DNA of 64,000 nt from Candidatus Peregrinibacteria bacterium GW2011_GWF2_43_17 (GCA_000999315.1 LCFW01000006.1:51999-115998), one strand, 5' to 3'; positions 41,895-51,437 are shown, counted from the first letter of the stretch. The notes: generated by a model from the letters alone, not told the origin. Numbers and translations: made by a program.

Positions 41895-44834
41895 TTAATA
41901 ATTTTTAAATGTTGATCTGTAAAATTTATTCAAAGTCTCAATATTCGTTTTTACAAGACCTTTGATGTCGAACTTGTCATCTTTGCGAACTCTGCCTATC
42001 AAATGAATCGTAACTCCTTCCATCGCCTTCTCGAACGCGGATTTATTTTTCGGGTTAACGGTTACAAGAAGTCTGCTTTGGCTTTCTCCGAACATCAAAA
42101 AATCCGGTCTCATCTCCGAACTTATCCCGCTCAAATCCACATCGAGCCCGAGTTGTCCCGCGATAGACATTCTTGCCAACGAAACACCGAGCCCTCCGAT
42201 CGAAACGCTTTCCGAGCCGACGATAAGCCCTCCGCGGACCGCGGATAAAAATGTTTTGTAAGTTTTTATCGCCTTATCCGCATCAACATGCGGAACTTTA
42301 TTGCCGATATGGCCCAAATAATTGAAGTATTCGCTCCCGCCGGTTTCGTCATAAGTATCTCCGATCAAATAAACAAGATCGCCGGGGAATTTCACATCGA
42401 GAGTAATCGACTTCCTGTAATCATCCGTCACCCCGAACGAAGATATCAAAAGGGTTGGCGGTACCGAAATCTTAACTTTATTCCCGTCCTCGTCATATCC
42501 TTTAAAATCGTTGAACATGCTGTCTTTACCCGAGATAAAAGGAGTGCCGAATTTGGTTGAGTAGTCGAAACATGCTTTCGCGGCTTGCTTAAGCTGACCC
42601 AGGCGCCTCTCATCATCACTGCTACACCAGCAAAAATTGTCCATCAAAGCCAGTTTGTCGAAATTCACGCCAACCGAAACGGCATTGCGAATCGCCGTAT
42701 CTATCGCCGCCGCCGCCATGTGATAAGTATCAATATCGCTATATCTCGGATACAACCCCTGCGATATGACAACCCCTTTGTGCGAGCTCAAAACCGGAGC
42801 CATTACCGAAGCTTTGCCGTTAACCTTGCCTTTGCCTTGCAGAGGTCCGATTACCGCGCTCCCTTGTACGACGTAATCGTATTGATAAGATATAAAATCA
42901 AAACTGCAGACATTCAGCCGGCTCATCATGTCGTGCAACGTCTTTGTCAGATCTTTCGGGCAATCAACATTAGGCTCATCATATTTAATCTTGAGATATT
43001 TTGTCGAAAGATGTTTTTTCGGCACACCGTCATGCAAGAAGCCGAGATCGATATCCATGACTTTCGCACCATTATAAACAACCGTGCATTTGCCGGAATC
43101 GTTGAATTCGCCAATCGCGACAGCCTCAACCCCGCGTCTATCCATCAGGTCTATAAATTTCTTCAAACTCTTTTTCGGAACAGACAGAGTCATTCTTTCT
43201 TGAGATTCGCTTATCCAAATTTCCCACGGATCGAGCCCCGGATATTTGAGCGGAATCTTGTCTAGGTCAACTAGGCATCCGCCGCATTCTCTAGCCATTT
43301 CGGCGACTGAACACGAAAGCCCCCCGGCACCGTTATCGGTGATGCTGTTGTATAGCCCGAGGTCTCGCGCCTCCTTAACTATCGCGTCGCTCATTTTCTT
43401 TTGAGTAATCGGATCTCCGATTTGTACGGCCGTGGACGGACTGCCGGAATCCATAGCTTCCGACGAAAAAGTCGCGCCGTGTATGCCGTCTTTCCCAACC
43501 CTTCCGCCAACCATGACGATAACATCGCCGGGCTTCGCGCTCTTCTCCCACGAAGGTTTCCCGCAAACTTTTCTCGGGATTAATCCGACGGTTCCGACGA
43601 AGATTAACGGTTTGCCTTTGTATCTTTTATCAAAATAAACCCATCCCTGCGGAGTCGGTATGCCACTGCAATTGCCACCCGAATTAACGCCGGCGACTAC
43701 GCCTTCGAGGATCCTTTTCGGAGACAACATCTTCTGACTCTTGTTTTCGCCCTTATACAGAGGCGACTTGTCCGCCGGATCCGCAAAACAGTACCCGTAA
43801 AGATTTATTACCGGCTTACTCCCTTTCCCAAATCCCATCGCATCGCGATTCACGCCGACTATGCCGGTTATGGCTCCACCGAACGGATCCAACGCGGACG
43901 GGCTGTTGTGAGTTTCGGCCTTATCCGTGATTATCCAATCATCGTCAAAAATTATTCCGCCCGAGTTATCTTTGAAAACAGATACGCAGAAATCTTTCTT
44001 TCCCTTTTTCTTGCGAATCTCCGCAGTTGCCCTCTTGATATAATATTTATAAATTCCTTCTCCGATTTCATCCATCGAATTCGCGAAAATCGTATGTTTG
44101 CAATGCTCCGACCATGTTTGGGCGAGCGACTCCATTTCAACATCGGTGGGATTTCGTCCCAATCCTTCAAAATACTTTTTTATAACTTTCATAGACTCCA
44201 AATCGAGAGCCAGCGGCCCTCTTCTGGAACCATCTTTATTCGCGATTCCCGCCTTGCCGATTTTCACAAGCTCGTCCTCGGAAACATTAAGATTTACTTC
44301 CGAAACCGAAGGAGTATGAACCAGCTTAACTTTCGGCACAATCGTCCCCATCCCGTTATTTTTCTTATACTCCAAAAAACTTTTGACATAAATTCTTTGT
44401 ATCAGCGGATTTGCCAACCCTTCTCCGAGTTCCCACGCTTGCATTTCCGTGATTTTGCCTTTCACAAAAGATACCTGCGAAGTATAAACGGTTTCGCCTT
44501 CTTTAAATTCAACCTTCAAAAGATCCTGAGCAATCTCTTTCGCCGTATGCCCGATATTATCCGTCACTCCCGGCAAAAACCCGATCTCAATCGCGAAATC
44601 GAATGCCGGCATCTTAATCGGTGCATCAACCGAAAACTTTTCGGTAACGGGATTGCTCAGCGCGCTCCCGATTTTCTTCAAATCTTTCGCGCGAAATTTT
44701 TTATCAATCGTATAAACATCAACCAGAAAAACATCCCGTATTTTTTTGCCAAAAGGAAACTCTTGAAATTTTCTTTTGCGTACACCCGCCCTCGTGTCGG
44801 GAACACGAGAACCAACTTCAATCCGATGCGGCAT
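41895..44834 (-). CDS. purL: Phosphoribosylformylglycinamidine synthase, synthetase subunit with PurS-like N-terminus
   Basis: This 979-residue enzyme converts FGAR to FGAM (step 4 of purine synthesis). The N-terminal about 170 residues fold like PurS. Two PurM-type ATP-binding halves follow, with KAETHNSPSALDPFGGAITGIVGVNRD, VGGRVGKDGIHGATFSS, ITDNGAGGLS and, in the second half, FISGKDSMFNDF. It ends before any glutaminase domain, so it works with the separate purQ next door. The length places it among long PurL proteins that carry their own PurS part. Confidence 0.93.
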   Translation of the reverse strand: MPHRIEVGSRVPDTRAGVRKRKFQEFPFGKKIRDVFLVDVYTIDKKFRAKDLKKIGSALSNPVTEKFSVDAPIKMPAFDFAIEIGFLPGVTDNIGHTAKEIAQDLLKVEFKEGETVYTSQVSFVKGKITEMQAWELGEGLANPLIQRIYVKSFLEYKKNNGMGTIVPKVKLVHTPSVSEVNLNVSEDELVKIGKAGIANKDGSRRGPLALDLESMKVIKKYFEGLGRNPTDVEMESLAQTWSEHCKHTIFANSMDEIGEGIYKYYIKRATAEIRKKKGKKDFCVSVFKDNSGGIIFDDDWIITDKAETHNSPSALDPFGGAITGIVGVNRDAMGFGKGSKPVINLYGYCFADPADKSPLYKGENKSQKMLSPKRILEGVVAGVNSGGNCSGIPTPQGWVYFDKRYKGKPLIFVGTVGLIPRKVCGKPSWEKSAKPGDVIVMVGGRVGKDGIHGATFSSEAMDSGSPSTAVQIGDPITQKKMSDAIVKEARDLGLYNSITDNGAGGLSCSVAEMARECGGCLVDLDKIPLKYPGLDPWEIWISESQERMTLSVPKKSLKKFIDLMDRRGVEAVAIGEFNDSGKCTVVYNGAKVMDIDLGFLHDGVPKKHLSTKYLKIKYDEPNVDCPKDLTKTLHDMMSRLNVCSFDFISYQYDYVVQGSAVIGPLQGKGKVNGKASVMAPVLSSHKGVVISQGLYPRYSDIDTYHMAAAAIDTAIRNAVSVGVNFDKLALMDNFCWCSSDDERRLGQLKQAAKACFDYSTKFGTPFISGKDSMFNDFKGYDEDGNKVKISVPPTLLISSFGVTDDYRKSITLDVKFPGDLVYLIGDTYDETGGSEYFNYLGHIGNKVPHVDADKAIKTYKTFLSAVRGGLIVGSESVSIGGLGVSLARMSIAGQLGLDVDLSGISSEMRPDFLMFGESQSRLLVTVNPKNKSAFEKAMEGVTIHLIGRVRKDDKFDIKGLVKTNIETLNKFYRSTFKNY

Positions 44835-44883
44835 ATTTGGAAATTAAAGATTTAAGCTCATTGCCATTAAAACAAAACAACAA

Positions 44884-46071
44884 TTAAAACTCAACCTTAT
44901 ACTCTCCGCCATCCTTTACTTTTCTTAAATCGGTAATATTTGTCGTAAAAATCGCGCCATCAACGAAAACCTTATCATATCCGATCTCGCTCTGCACGCC
45001 TCCATATAAACTGTCGGCGATCCACACGCCATTTTCGTCGAACGAATAAGCCATAACTTGATGTCCGACATTATCCTCGCCTATATAGTAGGGAATATAT
45101 AAAACAACAACTTCGCCCGCCGCCAATTTTTTCAAAAAAAATTCCGCCGATCCGTAATAAGTCATAACCAAATCCGTATCGTAATCCTCGGCAAAAGAAG
45201 AAAACTGCGCCGGATCCCAAATATAAGACCCGTCCCACCCGATCGTCTCCGCCACATCCGACATATCCAAAACCTCGCCATATTTCCACGCCATGACATT
45301 TTTAACCGCAAATCCGTAGCACCCGTAAGGCCATCCCGATTGGGAATAAACGCTCATGCTCATATCGGACGGATACGCCGCGGTAAGCCCGGTATCCAGC
45401 ACCTCTTGATAAGAAAGGTCGTCTCCCGACACCTCCCAAATCGCCACCGGATCGCCATCTTCGTACTTCATCGCCCTGTAAAGCAAAGTCGCCATTTGTC
45501 TCCTCGAAATCAACTCGTGCGGCGAAACATAAGAACTCAATTTATCCAAAAGCCCTCTCTCTTCCGCTTTCAAAATATAATCGTAATACCACTCGGTCGG
45601 CACATTGTCGGCAAACTCGCTTTGCGCTCGAACGTCGGCAAGCTCCCACGAATACGCCTCCGCCAAAATTTTTACCGCTTCGGCCTTCGTTATATTGTCG
45701 CCCGGCTTGAAATAGCCGTTTCCGTAACCTTGAATCCACCCTTGATCTTCCGCGTAGCAAACATATTTGGCATACCAATCATCCGCCACATCCGTAAAAC
45801 AATCGCGATAAACTTCCGGATCCGGCGTCTCACCGATTACGCCCTCAACGATCATTTTTGTGAATTCGGCCCTATTTATCAGATTCAAAGGCCTGAACGT
45901 CGAATCGTCATAACCCTCAACGACATCGTTCTCGACCAAATAATCCAAAGCCCCGTTTAACGAATCGGAAGAATAAACATCCGAAAAAACCACTTCGGCA
46001 TGGACGAGAGGGACGACAAACAAAACAGTCGGTACCGCAACCAAAGATAAAATTTTGATCATGTTGTTCAT
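44884..46071 (-). CDS. SLH-anchored C39-like (papain-fold) peptidase or transamidase
   Basis: This 395-residue secreted protein has a signal peptide (IKILSLVAVPTVLFVVPLVHAE) and three N-terminal SLH domains (EGYDDSTFRPLN, QGYGNGYFKPGD and a third near residue 165-210). A C-terminal cysteine-peptidase-like domain has Cys in YGCYGFAVKNVMAWK and His/Asp in NVGHQVMAYSFDENGVWIADS, the C39/papain order Cys...His...Asp. It might process or cross-link surface proteins; the substrate is unknown. The ATG at 46071 is chosen because it starts the signal peptide. Confidence 0.85.
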   Translation of the reverse strand: MNNMIKILSLVAVPTVLFVVPLVHAEVVFSDVYSSDSLNGALDYLVENDVVEGYDDSTFRPLNLINRAEFTKMIVEGVIGETPDPEVYRDCFTDVADDWYAKYVCYAEDQGWIQGYGNGYFKPGDNITKAEAVKILAEAYSWELADVRAQSEFADNVPTEWYYDYILKAEERGLLDKLSSYVSPHELISRRQMATLLYRAMKYEDGDPVAIWEVSGDDLSYQEVLDTGLTAAYPSDMSMSVYSQSGWPYGCYGFAVKNVMAWKYGEVLDMSDVAETIGWDGSYIWDPAQFSSFAEDYDTDLVMTYYGSAEFFLKKLAAGEVVVLYIPYYIGEDNVGHQVMAYSFDENGVWIADSLYGGVQSEIGYDKVFVDGAIFTTNITDLRKVKDGGEYKVEF

Positions 46072-46119
46072 ATCGTTTGCGAGATGATTACAAGATGTAA
46101 AATACAAAACATAATATTG

Positions 46120-46235
46120 ATTAAAATTTTATTTATCCGAACGATTCCGCAGTGCTTCTGTTTTTTATTAGCCGTACACGCTAGGCGAATAAAAAACAGA
46201 AAACGAGGACTAGTGAGGAAAAATAAAATTTTAAT
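46120..46235 (-). repeat. Stop-codon-spanning structured element, copy 2 (3' end of gdhA)
   Basis: Terminal arms of 14-15 bp (46121-46134 with 46221-46234, plus one flanking pair) enclose CGATTCCGCAGTGCT, identical to copy 1 over 15 bases, and CGAGGACT. An inner 12-bp stem (CTGTTTTTTATT/AATAAAAAACAG) and an apical loop GTACACGCTAG follow. The right arm contains the gdhA TAA stop codon. Confidence 0.7.
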
Positions 46236-47481
46236 TTTCGAATCCCCGTGCCAAAATCGCATCCTCCAGCCTCTTAAGCGCCGTAATAAATGCCGCTTGT
46301 CTATAAGTGCAGGCATATTTTTCGGCATTGGCGGAAACGTTTTTCCATCCGTCAACCATTATTTTCCTGAGTCTCGTGTCAACCTCTTCAGCGGTCCAAT
46401 AAAAGTTCGCTTTATTTTGTACGAGCTCGAAATAACTTACCGTTACTCCGCCCGAGTTTGCTAAAATATCGGGTATGACGGCGATTCCTTTCTTTGCCAA
46501 AATCGCATCCGCTTCAGGAGTAACCGGTCCGTTCGCCAACTCGAGAATCATTTTTGCTTGAACCTTGTCCGCATTTTCGGCTGTAATTTGGTTTTCCATA
46601 GCGCACAAGAATAAAACGTCGCATGGCAGAGCGAGAAGATCTGAATTTGAAATTGCCTTGGCGTTTCCGACAGCGCAGTTGTTAACCGAACCTTTTTCGG
46701 TTTTGCATTTTTCAACGATTCTGGTATCTAATCCGTCCGCTGAATATAAACCGCCCTTGGAATCCGAAACCGCAACAACTTTAAATCCCATATCCATCAA
46801 CATGTGTGCCACATTCGCGCCCGCATTGCCGAAACCTTGAACCGCAACGGTGGCCTTCTTCGGATCGATACCTTTTTCTTTGCAAACCTCTTCGAGAACA
46901 TAAATCCCACCTTGGCTCGTTGAATCCGCGCGTCCAAGAGACCCGCCAACAGCCAACGGCTTACCCGTGAGCATGCCCAAAACATTCCTGCCTTGAATTT
47001 TAGAATACTCATCAACCATCCAAGCCATAATTTGAGGAGTGGTGTAAACATCCGGAGCCGGCACATCTTCATCCGGTCCGACGATTCTATTTATCGACCT
47101 TATATAAGCCCTGCTCAGTCTTTCCAATTCCGCAGGTGACAATTTCTTCGGATCAACAATTACGCCGCCTTTGCCTCCTCCTAGAGGAATATTCGCAACC
47201 GCGCATTTGATGGTCATCCAAGCCGAAAGCGCCATAACCTCTCCCATATCAACTTGCGGATGAAAACGAATGCCGCCTTTATATGGACCCCTGGCGTTAT
47301 TGTGTTGTACTCGGAATCCTTTGAAAACCTCAATATTTCCATTATCCATTTTTACAGGGAAGGTAACCTCGAGAATTCTGTGCGGATTGCTCAAAATCTT
47401 CTCAACTGTCGGGTTGAGTTTCATGATGGCGGATGCCTGCTTGATCTGTGCAAGAGTGTTTTCGAAGAGAGACATGGGCAT
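46231..47481 (-). CDS. gdhA: Glutamate dehydrogenase
   Basis: This 416-residue enzyme interconverts glutamate with 2-oxoglutarate and ammonia, linking nitrogen to central carbon. Substrate-binding lysines lie in GPYKGGIRFHP and PLGGGKGGV (near residues 65-115). The PAPDVYT segment contains the catalytic Asp, and the coenzyme fold shows VQGFGNAGANVA. It has the length and order of small hexameric GDH (GdhA/RocG type). It provides the glutamate and glutamine nitrogen used by the purine and PABA enzymes nearby. The stop codon lies in a repeat element. Confidence 0.95.
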   Translation of the reverse strand: MPMSLFENTLAQIKQASAIMKLNPTVEKILSNPHRILEVTFPVKMDNGNIEVFKGFRVQHNNARGPYKGGIRFHPQVDMGEVMALSAWMTIKCAVANIPLGGGKGGVIVDPKKLSPAELERLSRAYIRSINRIVGPDEDVPAPDVYTTPQIMAWMVDEYSKIQGRNVLGMLTGKPLAVGGSLGRADSTSQGGIYVLEEVCKEKGIDPKKATVAVQGFGNAGANVAHMLMDMGFKVVAVSDSKGGLYSADGLDTRIVEKCKTEKGSVNNCAVGNAKAISNSDLLALPCDVLFLCAMENQITAENADKVQAKMILELANGPVTPEADAILAKKGIAVIPDILANSGGVTVSYFELVQNKANFYWTAEEVDTRLRKIMVDGWKNVSANAEKYACTYRQAAFITALKRLEDAILARGFEN

Positions 47482-47557
47482 TTAAGGTTAGAAAATATAC
47501 AAAAACATTTCTACCACTAGCGCCCGCGGAGTGCAATATCATATGGAGCCAAATTTA

Positions 47558-47680
47558 TTAAAACGATTTTTTACTTGCGAAAGAATATCTGCAGTGTTTC
47601 CAGATTTTCGAGGGCGTACATGCTAGACCGAGAAAATCAGAAAGCGAAGCCATTCTGGAGCAAGTAAAAAATCATTTTAA
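47558..47680 (-). repeat. Stop-codon-spanning structured element, copy 3 (3' end of the HTH gene)
   Basis: Terminal arms of 21 bp with one mismatch (47558-47578 with 47660-47680) enclose ATATCTGCAGTG, AGCGAAGCC, an inner GATTTTC/GAAAATC stem and the apical loop GTACATGCTAG, which differs from copy 2 at one base. The right arm holds the last codons and TGA stop of the HTH gene. Confidence 0.65.
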
Positions 47681-48226
47681 TACCTGCCACCACTTCTTCG
47701 GCGCCTGCAATAATTTCATCTGTTCCTCCAGATCGATAACGCGCTTCTGAAAAAGCTCAACCAATTGATAAAGCTTATCTTTATCGGTCCTGTGCTGTTC
47801 GAGAAGCTTATCTATTATAACGGTATAAGAAACATCTTGTTGGGTAATTGACTGTGCCGAGGGGGCAGCACTCACGGGAGCCTCCTGCCGTTCCGATTCT
47901 TGAGCAGGTTCGATAATCGTCTCCGATTCCTCGGATTCCAAAATGTATATTTCCGGTCCGACGGTTTGAGTAGTCGGATTTTCCGGGTAATCAAAAGGCC
48001 GATTTACAGGAAGCGGGGGAGTGCTCACAGGCTCCTCGACGGGTACCTGATCGATTATCCCGAGATTCATCAGCAAGCTCGCCTTATCAACCATGTAATT
48101 AAACCCTTGGGCGGTCCTCTTTCTTTTGAACTTTATCTTTCCGGTCTTGATAAGCCGTCTAATCGTCTGTACGGACTTGTTTGTCAGGTTTGCGGCCTCG
48201 AAAATCGTGATAAGTTGATTAACCAT
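47672..48226 (-). CDS. Helix-turn-helix protein with C-terminal coiled coil
   Basis: This 184-residue protein has an N-terminal MerR/excisionase-like helix-turn-helix (ITIFEAANLTNKSVQTIRRLIKTGKIKFKRKR, residues about 5-45). An acidic, proline-rich linker and a C-terminal coiled coil (DKLYQLVELFQKRVIDLEEQMKLL) follow. Probable DNA-binding regulator that oligomerises; target unknown. The start at 48226 (MVNQLITIF) gives the HTH right at the N-terminus and is preferred to 48289. Confidence 0.7.
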   Translation of the reverse strand: MVNQLITIFEAANLTNKSVQTIRRLIKTGKIKFKRKRTAQGFNYMVDKASLLMNLGIIDQVPVEEPVSTPPLPVNRPFDYPENPTTQTVGPEIYILESEESETIIEPAQESERQEAPVSAAPSAQSITQQDVSYTVIIDKLLEQHRTDKDKLYQLVELFQKRVIDLEEQMKLLQAPKKWWQVLK

Positions 48227-48316
48227 GATTTGAATTTTGAGTACCCAATTTTTAGCAGAAATTTTTTGATTAATCAAGTCGAAATTCACGGCTTGTGCAA
48301 GCCGTGAAGGCGGTGA

Positions 48317-48655
48317 TTAAAGCAGGCTTGCCAGCTCGGCCTTGATTAATCGGAAATGATCGGCCAGTTCGTCAAAACTTATACTCTCAATATCATTTTT
48401 TGAATAAATGCAAATCGGAGCAAGAATCCCTTCTGCTTCCAAAAGAAAAATATATAAACGATAGCCTCCGGATTTCCCCTTGCCCAGCCCTTGAATTCTT
48501 ATTTTGAATATCGCCCTACCGATAGCGATCGATTGATTTTTATCAAAACAATTTAACGTATTGATTACTCGTTCTTTTAAAAAGCGGTCCTTTTTGACAA
48601 GCTTCTTTAATTGCTTCTTAAAATGCTCTGTAATTACGATTTTATACATCGGCAA
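48317..48655 (-). CDS. Type II toxin, RelE/ParE superfamily
   Basis: This 112-residue basic protein follows the RelE fold pattern: MYKIVITEHFKKQLKKLVKKDRFLKERVINTL (two N-terminal strands/helices), GKGKSGGYRLYIFLLE (the conserved Arg-Tyr in the core) and a C-terminal strand ICIYSKNDIESIS. It overlaps the antitoxin gene by 14 bases, the usual arrangement with antitoxin first. It is likely an mRNA interferase or gyrase-type poison; family members differ and the target is not known. Confidence 0.8.
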   Translation of the reverse strand: MPMYKIVITEHFKKQLKKLVKKDRFLKERVINTLNCFDKNQSIAIGRAIFKIRIQGLGKGKSGGYRLYIFLLEAEGILAPICIYSKNDIESISFDELADHFRLIKAELASLL

Positions 48656-48887
48656 GCTGTTCTTCTAGGGTATTTGTCAGTTCACCCTGTTTGTTTAACT
48701 TTTTCAAAACATCCGCGAGTTCCTCTGCCGCATTTTCCAGCCGAAGTTCGCCGGGACTCTTTTGATATTTATAAAACTTCACCAAGAATCTAAAAAATTC
48801 AGCTTTATTCGTATATCCCTCCTCGTCCATCATATGGGCGATTTCCTTTTCTTGCCTGTTGTTAATTTTGAAAAATACGGTAGCCAT
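48642..48887 (-). CDS. Ribbon-helix-helix antitoxin
   Basis: This 81-residue protein has a ribbon-helix-helix fold at its N-terminus (MATVFFKINNRQEKEIAHMMDEEGYTNKAEFFRFLVKFY, with the strand and the two helices) and a flexible acidic C-terminal tail that would wrap the toxin. First gene of the pair; a strong promoter with AT-rich palindromes lies directly upstream, consistent with autoregulation. Confidence 0.78.
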   Translation of the reverse strand: MATVFFKINNRQEKEIAHMMDEEGYTNKAEFFRFLVKFYKYQKSPGELRLENAAEELADVLKKLNKQGELTNTLEEQLADV

Positions 48888-48913
48888 AGCGAATAATTAG
48901 TAATTACATATAT

Positions 48914-48943
48914 ATTATATAGCGAAAAGCCATAAGAAAGCAA
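48914..48943 (-). promoter_or_regulatory. Promoter and operator region of the toxin-antitoxin pair
   Basis: On the minus strand TTGCTT and TATAAT are 18 bases apart. Between the -10 box and the antitoxin start lie the AT-rich palindromes TAATTACTAATTA and ATATATAT, likely RHH operator sites. Confidence 0.6.
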
Positions 48944-49015
48944 TCCGATTGGAATTCCATCTCTGTAACGCCAGTGTGACGTAAACATTGCCGGCTTCCT
49001 TCATCCTCGCCACTA

Positions 49016-49091
49016 TGGTGGGTCAGCCGGGGATCGAACCCGGGACCTTTAGCTTAAAAGGCTACCGCTCTACCAACTGAGCTACTGACCC
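49016..49091 (-). tRNA. tRNA-Lys (anticodon UUU)
   Basis: Cloverleaf on the minus strand with GGGTCAG/CTGACCC acceptor, anticodon loop CTTTTAA, GGTTCGATCC T-arm, A discriminator and encoded CCA. Confidence 0.96.
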
Positions 49092-49157
49092 AAATTTGAA
49101 GCAGGGCTATTCTATTTATAAATATACCCGTTCGCAAGAGAATCTCGATGGAAGCAT

Positions 49158-49718
49158 CTATTCGGGAATCCCGGCATCGCTCATTTCCGCAATACTCACT
49201 CCCGTAAACGCAATCGCCGGCAAGGCAAACCAAACATTGTAATTATCTATCATCAACCTTACAAAATCGGACTCGGAATAAAGGCTTGTAGTAGACATAA
49301 ACCCGTAAAACCCGTTAACAAACGAAAAGCCCGAAATAAACGCCAAAATAGTACTGACTATTAGTCCGGCATTCAAAACGCCGAAAATCAAAGTCGCCAT
49401 CATATTCGTAGACAGAGATTTGTTTGCCAACACGTTGACCGAAAACCCTCCTTTAACCGTAACAAGAACGATTACAATGATAAACACTATTATTTTCATC
49501 AAAACTAACGCTTGATCGCCCGCATCCCCTTTCAAAGAAGGAATCGTGGGCAACAAGTATTGCTCAAAAAGATTCCCCAGGCCATCCGCCGTCAAAATCG
49601 CCAAATAAGTGCTTATGATAACCTTGATAGTCCTATTCTTCCCTATAATAAAACTGTAAGCGATTATCACCGCAAAGAAAACTATTATAAACAGGTCCCA
49701 AGAAAGCCTTACATCCAT
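49158..49718 (-). CDS. Hypothetical CvpA-like membrane protein
   Basis: This 186-residue protein has about five hydrophobic helices (LFIIVFFAVIIAYSFIIG, VIISTYLAILTADGLGN, IIVFIIVIVLVTVKGG, LIFGVLNAGLIVSTILAFISG and YNVWFALPAIAFTG). Layout and size recall CvpA-type proteins, but the similarity is weak. Function unknown. It precedes dnaJ in the direction of transcription. Confidence 0.6.
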   Translation of the reverse strand: MDVRLSWDLFIIVFFAVIIAYSFIIGKNRTIKVIISTYLAILTADGLGNLFEQYLLPTIPSLKGDAGDQALVLMKIIVFIIVIVLVTVKGGFSVNVLANKSLSTNMMATLIFGVLNAGLIVSTILAFISGFSFVNGFYGFMSTTSLYSESDFVRLMIDNYNVWFALPAIAFTGVSIAEMSDAGIPE

Positions 49719-49766
49719 ATTTTGTTTTTATTCTTGTCCAATCGTATTACACCTCCCAAACCATAG

Positions 49767-50876
49767 TCAATCGAATATTCGTTTGAGGATAGATGAATCT
49801 TCCAATTTGAATCCTTTCTCACGCGCCAACTCCATATATAAATTTTTCTCCTTTGATGAAAGTTTTTTCGGGATTTTCACGCATATCTTGACCAAATGGT
49901 CTCCGCCCTTAACTCCATACTCTTTCAACGTAAAAACATCCTCGCTTTGAGTGCCGGAAGGCATCTTGAAATCTATCTGTCCGTGCACGGTGTCAACCTT
50001 GATATTATCTCCCAAGACAGCCTGTAATAAATCAATTTCCTCTATGGATTTTATGGTATGCCCATCTCTAAAAAACTTCTGATGCGGCAAAACGCTTATA
50101 TTAAGGTATAAGTCGCCGTAACCGCCACCATGTACGCCGGCTTCTCCTTTTCCGGTAACCTTAATAATCGAACCGTTATCTATGCCGACAGGTATTCTCA
50201 CCGTTATTTTCGATTTTTGCCTTGTGCGCATAGCCCCGTGACACGAATGGCATTTCTTCTCCGGAACACGCCCTTCACCGTTACAATTACTACATATTCT
50301 AGAGGTGCTGATTTGTCCTAAAATGGTTTGCCTGACAGATCTGACCTGCCCGGCACCATTACATGCGGAACAAGTTACGATTTTGGTATCGGGCTCGGCT
50401 CCCGCTCCTTTACAAATATCGCATATATCCGCTTTGGCTATTTCCAAGGTTTTCTCACATCCGAAAACAGCTTCTTCAAACCTTAATTTAAGACCAAATT
50501 CTATATCGTTTCCCCTGATGGCGGTGCTTCTTCTCCCCCCCCCTTTCCCACTGCGAGGATTAAATCCTCCTCCAAAAAAAGTCTCGAAAATATCTGAAAA
50601 TCCGCCTCCAAACGATCCGAAATCAAAATTCTGGAACCCGTTAAAATCCATCCCGGGTTGTCCACCCACAGATCCGAAACTGTCATATTGCCCCCTTTTC
50701 TGCTTATCCGAAAGAACCTCGTAAGCCTGGTTTATCTCCTTAAATTTAGATTCGGAATCCTTATTATTCTTATTCAAATCGGGATGATGCTTCTGGGCCA
50801 GCCTCCTGTAAGCTTTCTTTATTTCGGCATCGGTTGCGCCTTTCTGCACCCCTAATATTTCGTATAAATCTCTCAT
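49767..50876 (-). CDS. dnaJ: Chaperone DnaJ
   Basis: This 369-residue co-chaperone of DnaK has the full class A architecture: J domain with HPD (AQKHHPDLN, near residue 33), a G/F-rich linker ([18 protein letters not shown]), four CxxCxGxG-type zinc repeats ([30 protein letters not shown] and a last degenerate CHSCHGAM), and the two C-terminal substrate domains. No dnaK or grpE nearby. The last zinc repeat lacks its final glycine. Confidence 0.95.
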   Translation of the reverse strand: MRDLYEILGVQKGATDAEIKKAYRRLAQKHHPDLNKNNKDSESKFKEINQAYEVLSDKQKRGQYDSFGSVGGQPGMDFNGFQNFDFGSFGGGFSDIFETFFGGGFNPRSGKGGGRRSTAIRGNDIEFGLKLRFEEAVFGCEKTLEIAKADICDICKGAGAEPDTKIVTCSACNGAGQVRSVRQTILGQISTSRICSNCNGEGRVPEKKCHSCHGAMRTRQKSKITVRIPVGIDNGSIIKVTGKGEAGVHGGGYGDLYLNISVLPHQKFFRDGHTIKSIEEIDLLQAVLGDNIKVDTVHGQIDFKMPSGTQSEDVFTLKEYGVKGGDHLVKICVKIPKKLSSKEKNLYMELAREKGFKLEDSSILKRIFD

Positions 50877-51437
50877 GCGGGAAATATATGACTAAATTAA
50901 AGAATTTGCGAGCGAATGTGTAAAACAATACATTTATACAACAAGCTCGCCACAAGTAAAGCCCTTTTGTTTTTAAAACGTGTATACGCGAAAAAACGGC
51001 TTGCATGAGGGAGAAATTCGAGTTTGTGTACCCGAGATGTATAGGCGGAAGGTAATCGAAAAAGACGTGATAAGGCGAAATGCAAAAAAGATGTTCAAAA
51101 GTCGTTTAAAAAAGGTAGAAAACATGAGTAGGTGGTTTTGAGTATGCGGAATCGGACGCAAAAAATCAGTGATTAGTCGAAAGACTAAATGGCTATACGC
51201 AAAAACGCATAGTGATAAGTAAAAACAAATCTGTAGCAGGCACCTTTGACTAGTCGGCATGCGATTTCCCAAAATGCGCCTAACACGAAAAAACGAATTT
51301 CGAAAACCCCCATAAATAGCTTGTGTAAGCCAAAAATGATTGAAATAGATTCGATACTCCTTTAGAATCCGCAAGGTTTAAATAACTGATTAGCGTTTAG
51401 TATCAAAAACAGGTTAAGCAGGACCACTTCGCATCGA
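50877..51437 (+). other. Protein-free tract, candidate large structured RNA upstream of tRNA-Glu
   Basis: No convincing protein frame spans these 561 bases. On the plus strand there are clear RNA-type hairpins: TTAGTC-GAAA-GACTAA (GNRA tetraloop, 51173-51188), GCTT-GTGT-AAGC (51319-51330) and CTAT/ATAG with a CG pair below a CAAAAA loop (51192-51213). A-rich single-stranded stretches (AAAAAACG, GAAAAAG, CAAAAAAG) recur. The composition differs from the coding DNA on both sides. It may be a large non-coding RNA or a tRNA precursor leader; I cannot assign a known class. Confidence 0.45.

Noticed and set aside
1431..48226. UGA read as glycine (code 25)
   Set aside because: TGA terminates mscS exactly at the convergent neighbour and also ends the HTH gene; no gene needs UGA read-through.
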